Assembly (NCBI RefSeq): GCF_003712195.1
Contig: NZ_RDSD01000005.1
Coordinates: 1-64,000 of the forward strand
Direction of reading: 5' to 3'
Origin: Proteiniphilum sp. X52
Lineage (GTDB): Bacteria > Bacteroidota > Bacteroidia > Bacteroidales > Dysgonomonadaceae
DNA: 64,000 nucleotides
Each line of letters opens with the position of its first letter. Position 1 is the stretch's first letter. The notes beneath the pieces are model-generated. The model saw nothing but the letters and a program-made list of their open reading frames with translations. It was not told the origin of the DNA and did not search any database. Of the stretch, positions 44,900 through 52,592 are shown piece after piece. The translations under genes and the position numbers were made by a program.

Positions 44900-45748
44900 A
44901 TGATTGAAAAAATGAAGACAATTAATATAAACGGTCAGCTAATTGATTTTTCCACACCGCGTGTGATGGGTATTGTGAATATCACCCCGGATTCCTTCTT
45001 TTCAGGCAGCAGGACAGAAGCCGCCCACGAGATCATAGAGAGATGTGCCCGGATAATCGGGGATGGAGGGACAATAATCGATGTGGGCGCGCAATCCACT
45101 TCGCCGGTCTCCCGGTTTCTCGATGCAAAAGAGGAGACCGAACGGCTGATGCCTGCGCTGAAGTTGATTCGTAATGAATTTCCCGATACGATCCTTTCCG
45201 TGGATACATTTTATGCCGATGTGGCGAAGGCGGCTGTGGAAGAGTATGGAGTGAATATCATCAATGATATTTCGGGAGGGCAGATAGATGATCGGATGTT
45301 TCCGGTTGTGGCCCAACTGAATGTCCCTTATATTCTGATGCATATGCGCGGTACCCCGCAGACAATGCAGCAGTTCACCCATTATGACAATTTTATGGAG
45401 GATATCCTCTATTATTTCTCCGAGCGTAAGGCAAAATTGAATCAGCTCGGGGTAAGTGATGTGATCATAGACCCCGGTTTCGGGTTCAGTAAAACAATCT
45501 CTCAAAATTATGAATTGATGGCTTATCTGAAATATTTTCATATCTTTGAGGAACCTATAATGGTAGGGATATCGCGAAAATCGATGATCTACAAGCTGCT
45601 CGGAACTACGCCTGAAGAGAGCCTTAACGGCACATCCGTGCTCAACGCGGTGGCGTTGCTTTCAGGAGCTGACATCCTGCGGGTACATGATGTGAAAGAG
45701 GCGGTGGAGTGTGTGAAAATCATCGAGAATGTAGGATTTGACTCATAA
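44900..45748 (+). CDS. folP: Dihydropteroate synthase
   Basis: The start at 44900 gives 282 residues, the family norm. The frame stays open back to 44828, but that part is the MITE-like element. Motifs: RVMGIVNITPDSFF, GAQSTSP, ILSVDTFYADVAKAA, VNIINDISGG, LMHMRGTPQTMQ, VIIDPGFGFSKT and VGISRKSMIYKLLG. It condenses the pterin pyrophosphate with p-aminobenzoate in folate synthesis and is the target of sulfonamides. cdaA follows after 6 bp. Confidence 0.95.
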   Translation: MIEKMKTININGQLIDFSTPRVMGIVNITPDSFFSGSRTEAAHEIIERCARIIGDGGTIIDVGAQSTSPVSRFLDAKEETERLMPALKLIRNEFPDTILSVDTFYADVAKAAVEEYGVNIINDISGGQIDDRMFPVVAQLNVPYILMHMRGTPQTMQQFTHYDNFMEDILYYFSERKAKLNQLGVSDVIIDPGFGFSKTISQNYELMAYLKYFHIFEEPIMVGISRKSMIYKLLGTTPEESLNGTSVLNAVALLSGADILRVHDVKEAVECVKIIENVGFDS

Positions 45749-45754
45749 GGAAAT

Positions 45755-46516
45755 ATGTTCTCACATTTTGGAATAAAAGATTTCATTGATGTGGTGCTGG
45801 TGGCACTGCTTCTTTACTACCTGTTCCGGTTGGTGAAGATCTCGGGGATGCGTCCCCTTTTTCTGGGAATCCTGGTTTTCATGGTAATCTGGATTCTGGT
45901 CTCACGGGTATTTAATATGGTATTGCTCGGATCCATCCTTGACCAGTTTGTGAGCGTGGGGCTTTTCCTGTTGGTAATCCTTTTTCAGGATGAGATCCGG
46001 CGTTTCCTGATGTCTCTCGGTTCGAAAAAAGGGTGGAATTTTATCACAAAACTTTTCTTTCCCAGTGACAAGCAGAAGAGCGATAAGTCGTACCTGACGC
46101 CTATCGTGCTTGCGTGCATGAACATGTCAAGGACAAATACTGGAGCACTGATTGCTATTCAGGGTGATCTTCATTTAGGCCTTTACGAACAGACCGGTGA
46201 AATTGTCAATGCCGATATATCGTCGCGACTTATTGAGAATATTTTTTTCAAGAACAGCCCGCTGCATGACGGCGCCATGATTGTTGTCGGAAGGAAGATC
46301 AAGGCTGCGGGATGTATTTTACCCATCTCTCAGAATCCCAATATTCCCACTCATCTGGGATTGCGTCACAGGGCCGGATTGGGAATATCTCAGGAGACCG
46401 ATGCGAAAGTGATCATAGTCTCCGAAGAGAGAGGAAAGATATCATTTGCCTCACAGGGACGGCTCAAAATGAATATTTCTCCCGAGGATCTCCAGCGGTT
46501 GTTATTGGGAGAGTGA
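45755..46516 (+). CDS. cdaA: Diadenylate cyclase (CdaA type)
   Basis: A 253-residue membrane protein: three N-terminal helices (KDFIDVVLVALLLYYLFRLV, PLFLGILVFMVIWILVS, FVSVGLFLLVILFQ) then a DisA_N domain. The catalytic motifs are complete: FKNSPLHDGAMIV (DGA) and GLRHRAGLGIS (RHR). It makes cyclic di-AMP, which controls osmolyte and cell-wall homeostasis. The folP-cdaA pairing is a common Bacteroidetes order. Confidence 0.95.
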   Translation: MFSHFGIKDFIDVVLVALLLYYLFRLVKISGMRPLFLGILVFMVIWILVSRVFNMVLLGSILDQFVSVGLFLLVILFQDEIRRFLMSLGSKKGWNFITKLFFPSDKQKSDKSYLTPIVLACMNMSRTNTGALIAIQGDLHLGLYEQTGEIVNADISSRLIENIFFKNSPLHDGAMIVVGRKIKAAGCILPISQNPNIPTHLGLRHRAGLGISQETDAKVIIVSEERGKISFASQGRLKMNISPEDLQRLLLGE

Positions 46517-46605
46517 TGCCAATGTGCCAATGTGAATGATTTGCCAATAAGACTAATGTATTTGATTTAATGGGCACATTGGCACATTGACTAATTATCA
46601 CATTC
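46514..46605. repeat. Intergenic repeat between cdaA and recF
   Basis: GCCAATGTGCCAATGTG on the left and GGGCACATTGGCACATTG on the right are largely inverted repeats, with CACATT words between. It belongs to the same family as 37829-37926. Confidence 0.65.
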
Positions 46606-46612
46606 AATAATT

Positions 46613-47719
46613 ATGATTTTAAAAGAACTTTCCCTTATTAATTATAAAAACCTGACTCAGGCAGATCTCACATTGTCTCCCAAGATGAATTGTTTCATTG
46701 GTGACAACGGGATGGGGAAGACCAATCTGCTCGATGCCGTCTATTACCTCTCCTTTTGCAGGAGTTATATGAATCCCGTCGATTCGCAGATCATAAGGCA
46801 TGGCGAAGAGGTTTGCATGCTACAGGGAAAGTATGCGTTCGAAGATGGTACCCAAGAGGAGATCTATTGTGCTATCCGTCGCCGGCAAAAAAAGCAGTTC
46901 AAACGCAATAAGAAAGAGTATGAACGGCTTTCAGACCATATCGGACTGATCCCGTTGGTGATGATATCCCCGGATGATAATGAACTGATTACCGGTGGGA
47001 GTGAGGTGCGTCGCAGGTTTATGGACATGGCGGTTTCTCAGTTCGACAAGGAATACCTGCGCGCGTTGCTCAGATATAATAAGGCATTGCAACAACGGAA
47101 CGTACTGTTGAAAAATGAGGAATCGCTCATCGATTTCACCCTGTTGGATCTTTGGGAGGAGCAGATGGCCGAGGCCGGTACATTTATTTACAGTAAAAGA
47201 AAAGAGTTTATAGAAGAATTTACCCCTATCTTCAACCAATTCCATGCGAGCATCAGTCAATCGGGTGAGCAGGTCTCTTTCAGCTATACCTCCCAGTTGA
47301 ATGATGCTGATTTCCTGGGAAAGTTGAAAGATAACAGGCAACGTGATGTCTATCTCGGTCATACTTCGGTGGGGATTCACCGCGACGAATTAGAGATGCT
47401 GCTCGAAGACTATCCCATCAAAAAGGTGGGATCGCAGGGACAGAACAAAACCTATTTCGTTTCACTGAAGCTGGCACAGTTTCACTTCCTGCTCAAGAGA
47501 GGAAAAACCACACCTATCATGTTGCTGGATGATATTTTCGACCGGCTGGATGCGAAAAGGGTGGAGGAGATTGTAAAATTGGTCTCCGGCGCGGAATTCG
47601 GACAGATATTCATATCGGATACCAACAGAGGATCGCTGGATAAGATACTGGCGAGGATTCACAACAACTCCCATATCTATTCCGTAGTGGATGGAGAGAT
47701 AACCCTGATGAGAGATTAG
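46613..47719 (+). CDS. recF: DNA replication and repair protein RecF
   Basis: A 368-residue SMC-like ATPase. Walker A is GDNGMGKTNLL, the signature region includes GGSEVRRRFMDMAVSQF, and Walker B is PIMLLDDIFDRLD; the QGQNKTYFVSLKLAQ segment is the ABC signature. It loads RecA at gaps with RecO and RecR. DUF721 follows after 5 bp. Confidence 0.95.
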   Translation: MILKELSLINYKNLTQADLTLSPKMNCFIGDNGMGKTNLLDAVYYLSFCRSYMNPVDSQIIRHGEEVCMLQGKYAFEDGTQEEIYCAIRRRQKKQFKRNKKEYERLSDHIGLIPLVMISPDDNELITGGSEVRRRFMDMAVSQFDKEYLRALLRYNKALQQRNVLLKNEESLIDFTLLDLWEEQMAEAGTFIYSKRKEFIEEFTPIFNQFHASISQSGEQVSFSYTSQLNDADFLGKLKDNRQRDVYLGHTSVGIHRDELEMLLEDYPIKKVGSQGQNKTYFVSLKLAQFHFLLKRGKTTPIMLLDDIFDRLDAKRVEEIVKLVSGAEFGQIFISDTNRGSLDKILARIHNNSHIYSVVDGEITLMRD

Positions 47720-47724
47720 TCTGT

Positions 47725-48018
47725 ATGCGGAGGAAAAATGCCCAATCGTTATCGGAGGCACTCTCGGATTTTTTTAATGAGAATAGCGTGCTGAGAGTAA
47801 AGATGGCACAACAACGTGTCATCAGGGGATGGAGTGAGTTGTTTGGGGAAGGGATCGCCAGATACACCGGTAATCTTTATTTCAACCGTGATACTCTTTA
47901 CGTGCATCTTCATTCAGCGGTATTGCGTGCCGAACTGATGATGATCAAAGGGGAGTTGATTAAAAAACTGAATGACCATGCGCAGATGCCCGTGGTGCAT
48001 GATATTGTGTTTCGTTAG
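47725..48018 (+). CDS. DUF721 (DciA-like) protein
   Basis: A 97-residue protein: RRKNAQSLSEALSDFFNENS, a VIRGWSELFGEGIARYTGNL core and VHLHSAVLRAELMMIKGELI fit DUF721. The family includes DciA, which loads the replicative helicase in bacteria lacking DnaC. In Bacteroidetes it commonly follows recF. The stop codon overlaps that of the convergent beta-barrel gene (TAG 48016-48018 against TAA 48017-48015). Confidence 0.85.
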   Translation: MRRKNAQSLSEALSDFFNENSVLRVKMAQQRVIRGWSELFGEGIARYTGNLYFNRDTLYVHLHSAVLRAELMMIKGELIKKLNDHAQMPVVHDIVFR

Positions 48019-48656
48019 AAAAAAGCGGAGACTCCTAAATAGAAACCTTCAGGGTGAGGAGAATTTGCGTGTTGCACTAGGTCGTAGTTCAACGTTATAT
48101 GCGATCTTCCCAGACGGAAACCGGCCCCAACTACCAGTGAAGGTACAACTCCTTTGTCAGTTAAGGAATCCTTTGTCGTCCTGGAAGTCATTTCCGACCA
48201 GATATAATTGAGTTCGGGTTGTGCGAACAGGGCGATAAAATTTACCGGATAGAAATAACCAAACACGTTTGCCCCCAGTAGATTATTTCTTATTTCGTAT
48301 TGGGAAGCGCGTGCCTTCGTGTAATAGTATTTTATTCCTGCTCCGGCCATAAGGTAATCATTGAATTGGTACCCTATTTGCGGCCCAAAACCCATATTCG
48401 TGTAGTCGCGGCTTATCGACAATCCCAGGTTGGCGCCAAAACGCAGTTTACTTTTGTCGAACGCGGCAGGCTGCCTCCCGGCGGTATGGATGTTCTCCCT
48501 GGGTAAAGACCCACTTGAAACCACCACATCCCTGGAACGATTGAGATGGATATTCCGTTCATCATCGGGTGATACCCTGATGGTATCGTATGTAATGGTC
48601 TGCGCGCCGGCTGACAGGGCGGCCCACAGGGAAAAAAGAAATAACACTCGTTTCAT
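48015..48656 (-). CDS. Small outer-membrane beta-barrel protein
   Basis: I set the start at 48656 (MKRVLFLFSLWAAL), which gives a normal signal peptide ending AGA-QTI. Then comes an unordered segment rich in N, R and S, and from about residue 75 a series of alternating strands: KLRFGANLGLSISRDYTNMG, YLMAGAGIKYYYTKARA, FIALFAQPELNYIWSEM and a terminal FYLGVSAFF with the C-terminal aromatic signature. Likely eight strands. Function unknown; porin-like or structural. Confidence 0.75.
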   Translation of the reverse strand: MKRVLFLFSLWAALSAGAQTITYDTIRVSPDDERNIHLNRSRDVVVSSGSLPRENIHTAGRQPAAFDKSKLRFGANLGLSISRDYTNMGFGPQIGYQFNDYLMAGAGIKYYYTKARASQYEIRNNLLGANVFGYFYPVNFIALFAQPELNYIWSEMTSRTTKDSLTDKGVVPSLVVGAGFRLGRSHITLNYDLVQHANSPHPEGFYLGVSAFF

Positions 48657-48697
48657 ACGGCCATCGTTCTCAAGTCGCATGGCAGGCCAATCATCTT

Positions 48698-49066
48698 TTA
48701 CTCTTCGGGCGTTCCCTCTTCCTGCTGGGGTTGAGCGGGGATCTGCGACGGAACGGGTAATTCCGGAGTTACATTCGGTGCTGTGGAAGGATTCAGCGGA
48801 GCCGGTTGCTCAACTTCTATCTGAGACCGCGGAACCTTTGAGTGTGAGGTGGTGTATTTGGCCGTGAGGATACTCAGGACAATGATCGTACCTGCCAATG
48901 TCCAGGTGAACTTCTCCAGGAAGTCAGTGGTTTTCCTGACACCCATGATCTGGTTCGATGATGCGAAGCCGCTTGCCAGTCCTCCTCCTTTGGATTTTTG
49001 CACCAACACGGCAAAGATCATCAGGATCGCTGCCAGTACAATAAGGATTGTGATGAAAATATACAT
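48698..49066 (-). CDS. secG: Preprotein translocase subunit SecG
   Basis: A 122-residue protein: first helix YIFITILIVLAAILMIFAVL, the conserved QKSKGGGLASGFASSNQIMG loop, a second helix WTLAGTIIVLSILTAKY, and a proline-rich acidic tail typical of Bacteroidetes SecG. It assists SecYE in protein export. It is 3 bp after the TPR gene. Confidence 0.93.
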   Translation of the reverse strand: MYIFITILIVLAAILMIFAVLVQKSKGGGLASGFASSNQIMGVRKTTDFLEKFTWTLAGTIIVLSILTAKYTTSHSKVPRSQIEVEQPAPLNPSTAPNVTPELPVPSQIPAQPQQEEGTPEE

Positions 49067-49069
49067 ATC

Positions 49070-49819
49070 TTATTTATCTTTATTTTTTGCGTTAATAATC
49101 AACAACTCAAGAAAACGAATTTGGTGCGCAAAGTAAACACTTTTTTTTGGAAAATTCAAACTTAACCTTTTAATTATTGTGAGCGCTTGTTCATATTTCT
49201 TTTGTTTGATATATATCCTGGCGAGTGTTTCCGTCAGGAATTCGCCTCCTTCTTCTTTTTGCTCTGTCTCCTGTTTCGTTTCAATGGGGGCTGTATCGTT
49301 GGGAACGAACAGTATGTCTGATTCCGCTTTTTCGATAAATGCATCGATAATATCATGGTGTTGCAATTTCTGGTATCCACTGTGATCAGGAGGGGCGGTC
49401 CCCCCGCCGAGCGATTTCAGATAGGAAAAATAGTCCGTCGTGGCCAGATTCAACGCTGCGTTTTCTACCGTAGGCTCAATCATCTCTCTTTCCCCGAGCG
49501 ACGAAAGGAATGATTCAAGTAACTCTTCTGTCCTGTCGGCTCTTTTTAAGTGAATTCCCTTGTCTGTCTTCAGCAATTTCCCGTATTCCTCCCGGTAGAT
49601 AAGGTAGAACAGTTTCCTTCTGTCATTGCACAAAACGGCTGTTCTGCCCAATTCCTCTTCATACCCCTGGTTGTCAATCAGATTTAAATTCTTTGTGTAT
49701 AGTAGCCTGGCGGTATGAAAATAAGGATACTCTTTCACAACCGTTCGCAATTCTTCCAGCGTGGAAGCGTCCAGCCTTTCCGGATTTTCCATCCATCTGT
49801 ATAGATCTTCCTTTTGCAT
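49070..49819 (-). CDS. Cytoplasmic TPR-like protein of the lptE-secG operon
   Basis: A 249-residue soluble protein: DLYRWMENPERLDASTLEEL and LRTVVKEYPYFHTARLLYTK at the start, a low-complexity acidic middle (EQKEEGGEF) and a C-terminal TPR (TLARIYIKQKKYEQALTIIK). It has no signal peptide. Its position between lptE and secG is common in Bacteroidetes, but I know of no function. It starts 4 bp after lptE. Confidence 0.75.
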   Translation of the reverse strand: MQKEDLYRWMENPERLDASTLEELRTVVKEYPYFHTARLLYTKNLNLIDNQGYEEELGRTAVLCNDRRKLFYLIYREEYGKLLKTDKGIHLKRADRTEELLESFLSSLGEREMIEPTVENAALNLATTDYFSYLKSLGGGTAPPDHSGYQKLQHHDIIDAFIEKAESDILFVPNDTAPIETKQETEQKEEGGEFLTETLARIYIKQKKYEQALTIIKRLSLNFPKKSVYFAHQIRFLELLIINAKNKDK

Positions 49820-49823
49820 ACAA

Positions 49824-50330
49824 TTACCAGTTTGACATGGTGGCGTTGAATATCTGATCTACAATTTCATCGATGAGCTCATTGAGAAGTCGGTCTTGTA
49901 CTGAGTCAAACACCTCATTACTGGAGAAGGTGCGGTTCGCGGATATCCTCTCCTCTATTTCGGGATCATCCGTTTTATTATTCCGGAATCGCATCCTTAC
50001 CGTCATGGTTAGTCGTGTTTCGGAAGCGAACGCGTCCTCCTGTACAGCCAGAGGTGTCAATTCATACCCTACAATCTCTCCTTCGATTTCCATATCTCCG
50101 TTTTGGTTTACCAGTTGCAGACGCGTGTTGCGGGTGAACATGTCCTTCATCGCCTCGTTGAACCGCTGTTCAAGAGGGGGATAAACCAATGGTGCCTGAT
50201 TGACGAAGTGTCCTATCTGGAGTGTTTTGGTGAGATCATAGTTGATGGAGGTCCCCCTGAAGGAGTAGGATATACGGCATGAACTGACAGCGATCAGTAA
50301 TAACAGGAGGATGAAAATATTTTTCTTCAT
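49824..50330 (-). CDS. lptE: LptE-family LPS-assembly lipoprotein
   Basis: A 168-residue lipoprotein (AVSSC, Cys 18). It shows the family pattern: YSFRGTSINYDLTKTLQIGH, APLVYPPLEQRFNEAMKDMF, TRNTRLQLVNQNGDMEIEGE and LTMTVRMRFRN. LptE plugs the LptD barrel to insert LPS in the outer membrane. It is 4 bp after the sigma-54 activator. Confidence 0.87.
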   Translation of the reverse strand: MKKNIFILLLLLIAVSSCRISYSFRGTSINYDLTKTLQIGHFVNQAPLVYPPLEQRFNEAMKDMFTRNTRLQLVNQNGDMEIEGEIVGYELTPLAVQEDAFASETRLTMTVRMRFRNNKTDDPEIEERISANRTFSSNEVFDSVQDRLLNELIDEIVDQIFNATMSNW

Positions 50331-50334
50331 AATC

Positions 50335-51603
50335 TTAACCTAAGAGTGAGTACTCCTTAATTTTGCGGTAAAGTGTACGTTCGGAAATACCCAGATCGTT
50401 AGCGGCCAACTTTCTTTTTCCATTATGCCTTTCCAGCGCTTTGATGATCATCTCCTTCTCCACATCACTGATTGATAACGCACTTTCTTCATATTCGGTA
50501 GCTTCCTGAATATTATTTGTCTCGGGTTGATCCAAAGTGATCTTTTTGGGCATGGCCTCATATTTCACCGGAACGGAAACCCGGGTGTGGTCGTTTGTGA
50601 GGATAGATGAGGAATGGTGCATTTCGTTCGAGGATGCATCATAGGAAGAATGTTGCGCCGAATCCTCCATAATGGTTTTCACCACACGTTTCAGGTCAGT
50701 GATATCCTTCTTCATGTCGAACAGCACCTGATAGAGTATTTCCCGTTCGTTGGCGAATGATTTCTGTTCCGATTCATGTATCTGATGTACCGAAACAGGT
50801 AACATTCCTACTTCATTGTTGGGCAAATACTTTTGCAGTATATCGGCTGTGATGAGGCGTTCCTGCTCGATGACCGAGATCTGTTCCGTGATATTCTTCA
50901 GTTGACGTACATTCCCTGGCCAGCGATAGCTTTTCAGTTTTTCTTTTGCGTCATCGGTCAGCGTGATGGGTGGCATCATGTATTTTTCAGCACAATCGCC
51001 CGCAAATTTCCTGAACAATAGAGGGATATCCTCTGCCCGGTCGCGTAACGGCGGAATGCGGATGGGTACTGAATTGAGACGGTAATAGAGATCTTCCCTG
51101 AATTTCCCTCTCTCTACTGCCTGCACCATATCGAGGTTGGTGGCTGCCACCACGCGTACGTTGGTTTTCTCCACTTTCGAGGAGCCTACTTTGATGAACT
51201 CTCCGCTCTCCAGCACGCGAAGCAGGCGTGCCTGTGTCGGGAGTGGAAGCTCGCCCACTTCATCGAGAAAGAGTGTGCCGCCGTCGGCCACTTCAAAATA
51301 ACCTTTTCTGGTGCCTGTGGCACCGGTAAACGAACCCTTTTCATGCCCGAACAGTTCCGAATCAATGGTGCCTTCGGGTATCGAGCCGCAGTTGATGGCA
51401 AAATAGGGGCCATGCTTCCGGTTACTGTACTGGTGCACAATTTGCGGGAAATTCTCTTTTCCGGTACCGCTTTCCCCGGTGATAAGCACCGAGAGGTCGG
51501 TGGGAGCCACCTGTAAAGCAACGTCGATAGCACGGTCCAGCTTGGGGTCATTGCCAATGATCCCAAAACGTTGCTTCACCTGTTGTAAAGAGTGTTTTGC
51601 CAT
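50335..51603 (-). CDS. Sigma-54-dependent activator (AAA+ and Fis domains)
   Basis: Start set at 51603 (MAKHSLQQVKQRFG), giving 422 residues. The AAA+ domain has Walker A (ITGESGTGKE), the sigma-54 contact loop as GSFTGA instead of the usual GAFTGA, Walker B (GGTLFLDEVGEL) and the arginine finger region (LYYRLNSVPIRIPPLRDR). A linker of about 120 residues is followed by a Fis-type helix-turn-helix (RKLAANDLGISERTLYRKIK). There is no receiver or ligand domain at the N-terminus, so how it is controlled is not evident. It heads the lptE operon. Confidence 0.9.
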   Translation of the reverse strand: MAKHSLQQVKQRFGIIGNDPKLDRAIDVALQVAPTDLSVLITGESGTGKENFPQIVHQYSNRKHGPYFAINCGSIPEGTIDSELFGHEKGSFTGATGTRKGYFEVADGGTLFLDEVGELPLPTQARLLRVLESGEFIKVGSSKVEKTNVRVVAATNLDMVQAVERGKFREDLYYRLNSVPIRIPPLRDRAEDIPLLFRKFAGDCAEKYMMPPITLTDDAKEKLKSYRWPGNVRQLKNITEQISVIEQERLITADILQKYLPNNEVGMLPVSVHQIHESEQKSFANEREILYQVLFDMKKDITDLKRVVKTIMEDSAQHSSYDASSNEMHHSSSILTNDHTRVSVPVKYEAMPKKITLDQPETNNIQEATEYEESALSISDVEKEMIIKALERHNGKRKLAANDLGISERTLYRKIKEYSLLG

Positions 51604-51668
51604 AAGCGTGCTGTTTTTTTGAATATTCAAAGATATGAACTTTTTCGTTAAGCGAGCGCGGAGCGAAT

Positions 51669-52499
51669 TTACTTATCTCCTAAAGCGTAGGTTTCTTCCT
51701 TCAGGTATTTCCCCAAGCGTGGTATATCGTCTTTGAACGATGCTATCCTCTCCGGCATGATGGGATTCCCGAGAGTGACCACCATCTCTTTCCCTTTTTT
51801 GTTATATAATTCGTGACACAGCCTGAGGGTGCGGAATTTGTAACCGAATATCCTCGACAGGTAGAAAGAGGCGCTATTATGTCCGGAGATATGCATAGGA
51901 ATGACCGGCACCTTCGATTTCTGGATGATTTTGATGGCCGCCGATTGCCACTCCCGGTCTTCAATCATCACTCTCCCTTTCTTGAAAAGGAGATTGGAAA
52001 CTGCTCCCGCGGGGAAAAAGCCCAGTGGAAACCCTGACCGCACATGGGCGATACTCTCCTTGATGCCGGCATAGGTGATGCTGTCTTTTTCGGCATACCT
52101 CATCGGATTTACAGTGATAAAGTTTTCAGCCATGGTATCTATCAACCCCAGAATAACGTTCACCATCATTTTATACCGCCGAACCCGGCTGCCTACTGTC
52201 TCAATGGCTGCAATTCCGTCGACATGTCCGTAGGGATGGTTGGATACGGTAATAAAAGGACGATCCTGGAACTCATTGAGGAGCTCTCCATTTATCACAG
52301 TACGGATGATCCCGAGTTTATCCAGCACATCTTTACAGAAATCGGGCCCGGTAAGATGTTTAGACCGGTTGTAAATTTCATTCGGAACATGCAATGCGGA
52401 TATTTTTATACCCAAGTCTATCAATTTGTCTCCGTATTTGCCCCTGAGCACGGGGTGCAGACTGCGCAACTCTTCGCGGCTGATCAGTGTTTCTTTCAT
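51669..52499 (-). CDS. Lysophospholipid acyltransferase-family protein
   Basis: A 276-residue PlsC-superfamily protein: ITVSNHPYGHVDG is the NHx4D catalytic motif, with GFPLGFFPAGAVSNL the equivalent of motif III and VPVIPMHISG the motif IV. No strong membrane helix. It could transfer an acyl group to a lysophospholipid, or to an ornithine- or glycine-type lipid, as related Bacteroidetes enzymes do. It is a separate unit 65 bp upstream of the sigma-54 activator gene. Confidence 0.85.
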   Translation of the reverse strand: MKETLISREELRSLHPVLRGKYGDKLIDLGIKISALHVPNEIYNRSKHLTGPDFCKDVLDKLGIIRTVINGELLNEFQDRPFITVSNHPYGHVDGIAAIETVGSRVRRYKMMVNVILGLIDTMAENFITVNPMRYAEKDSITYAGIKESIAHVRSGFPLGFFPAGAVSNLLFKKGRVMIEDREWQSAAIKIIQKSKVPVIPMHISGHNSASFYLSRIFGYKFRTLRLCHELYNKKGKEMVVTLGNPIMPERIASFKDDIPRLGKYLKEETYALGDK

Positions 52500-52592
52500 T
52501 AATTCCGCACCTGTTTGGTTTATTTAATTCAAAAGCCACTTCATCCCGGATGATGTGGCAATTGAGTGAAAAATGTCGACAGTTTCAGTTTG

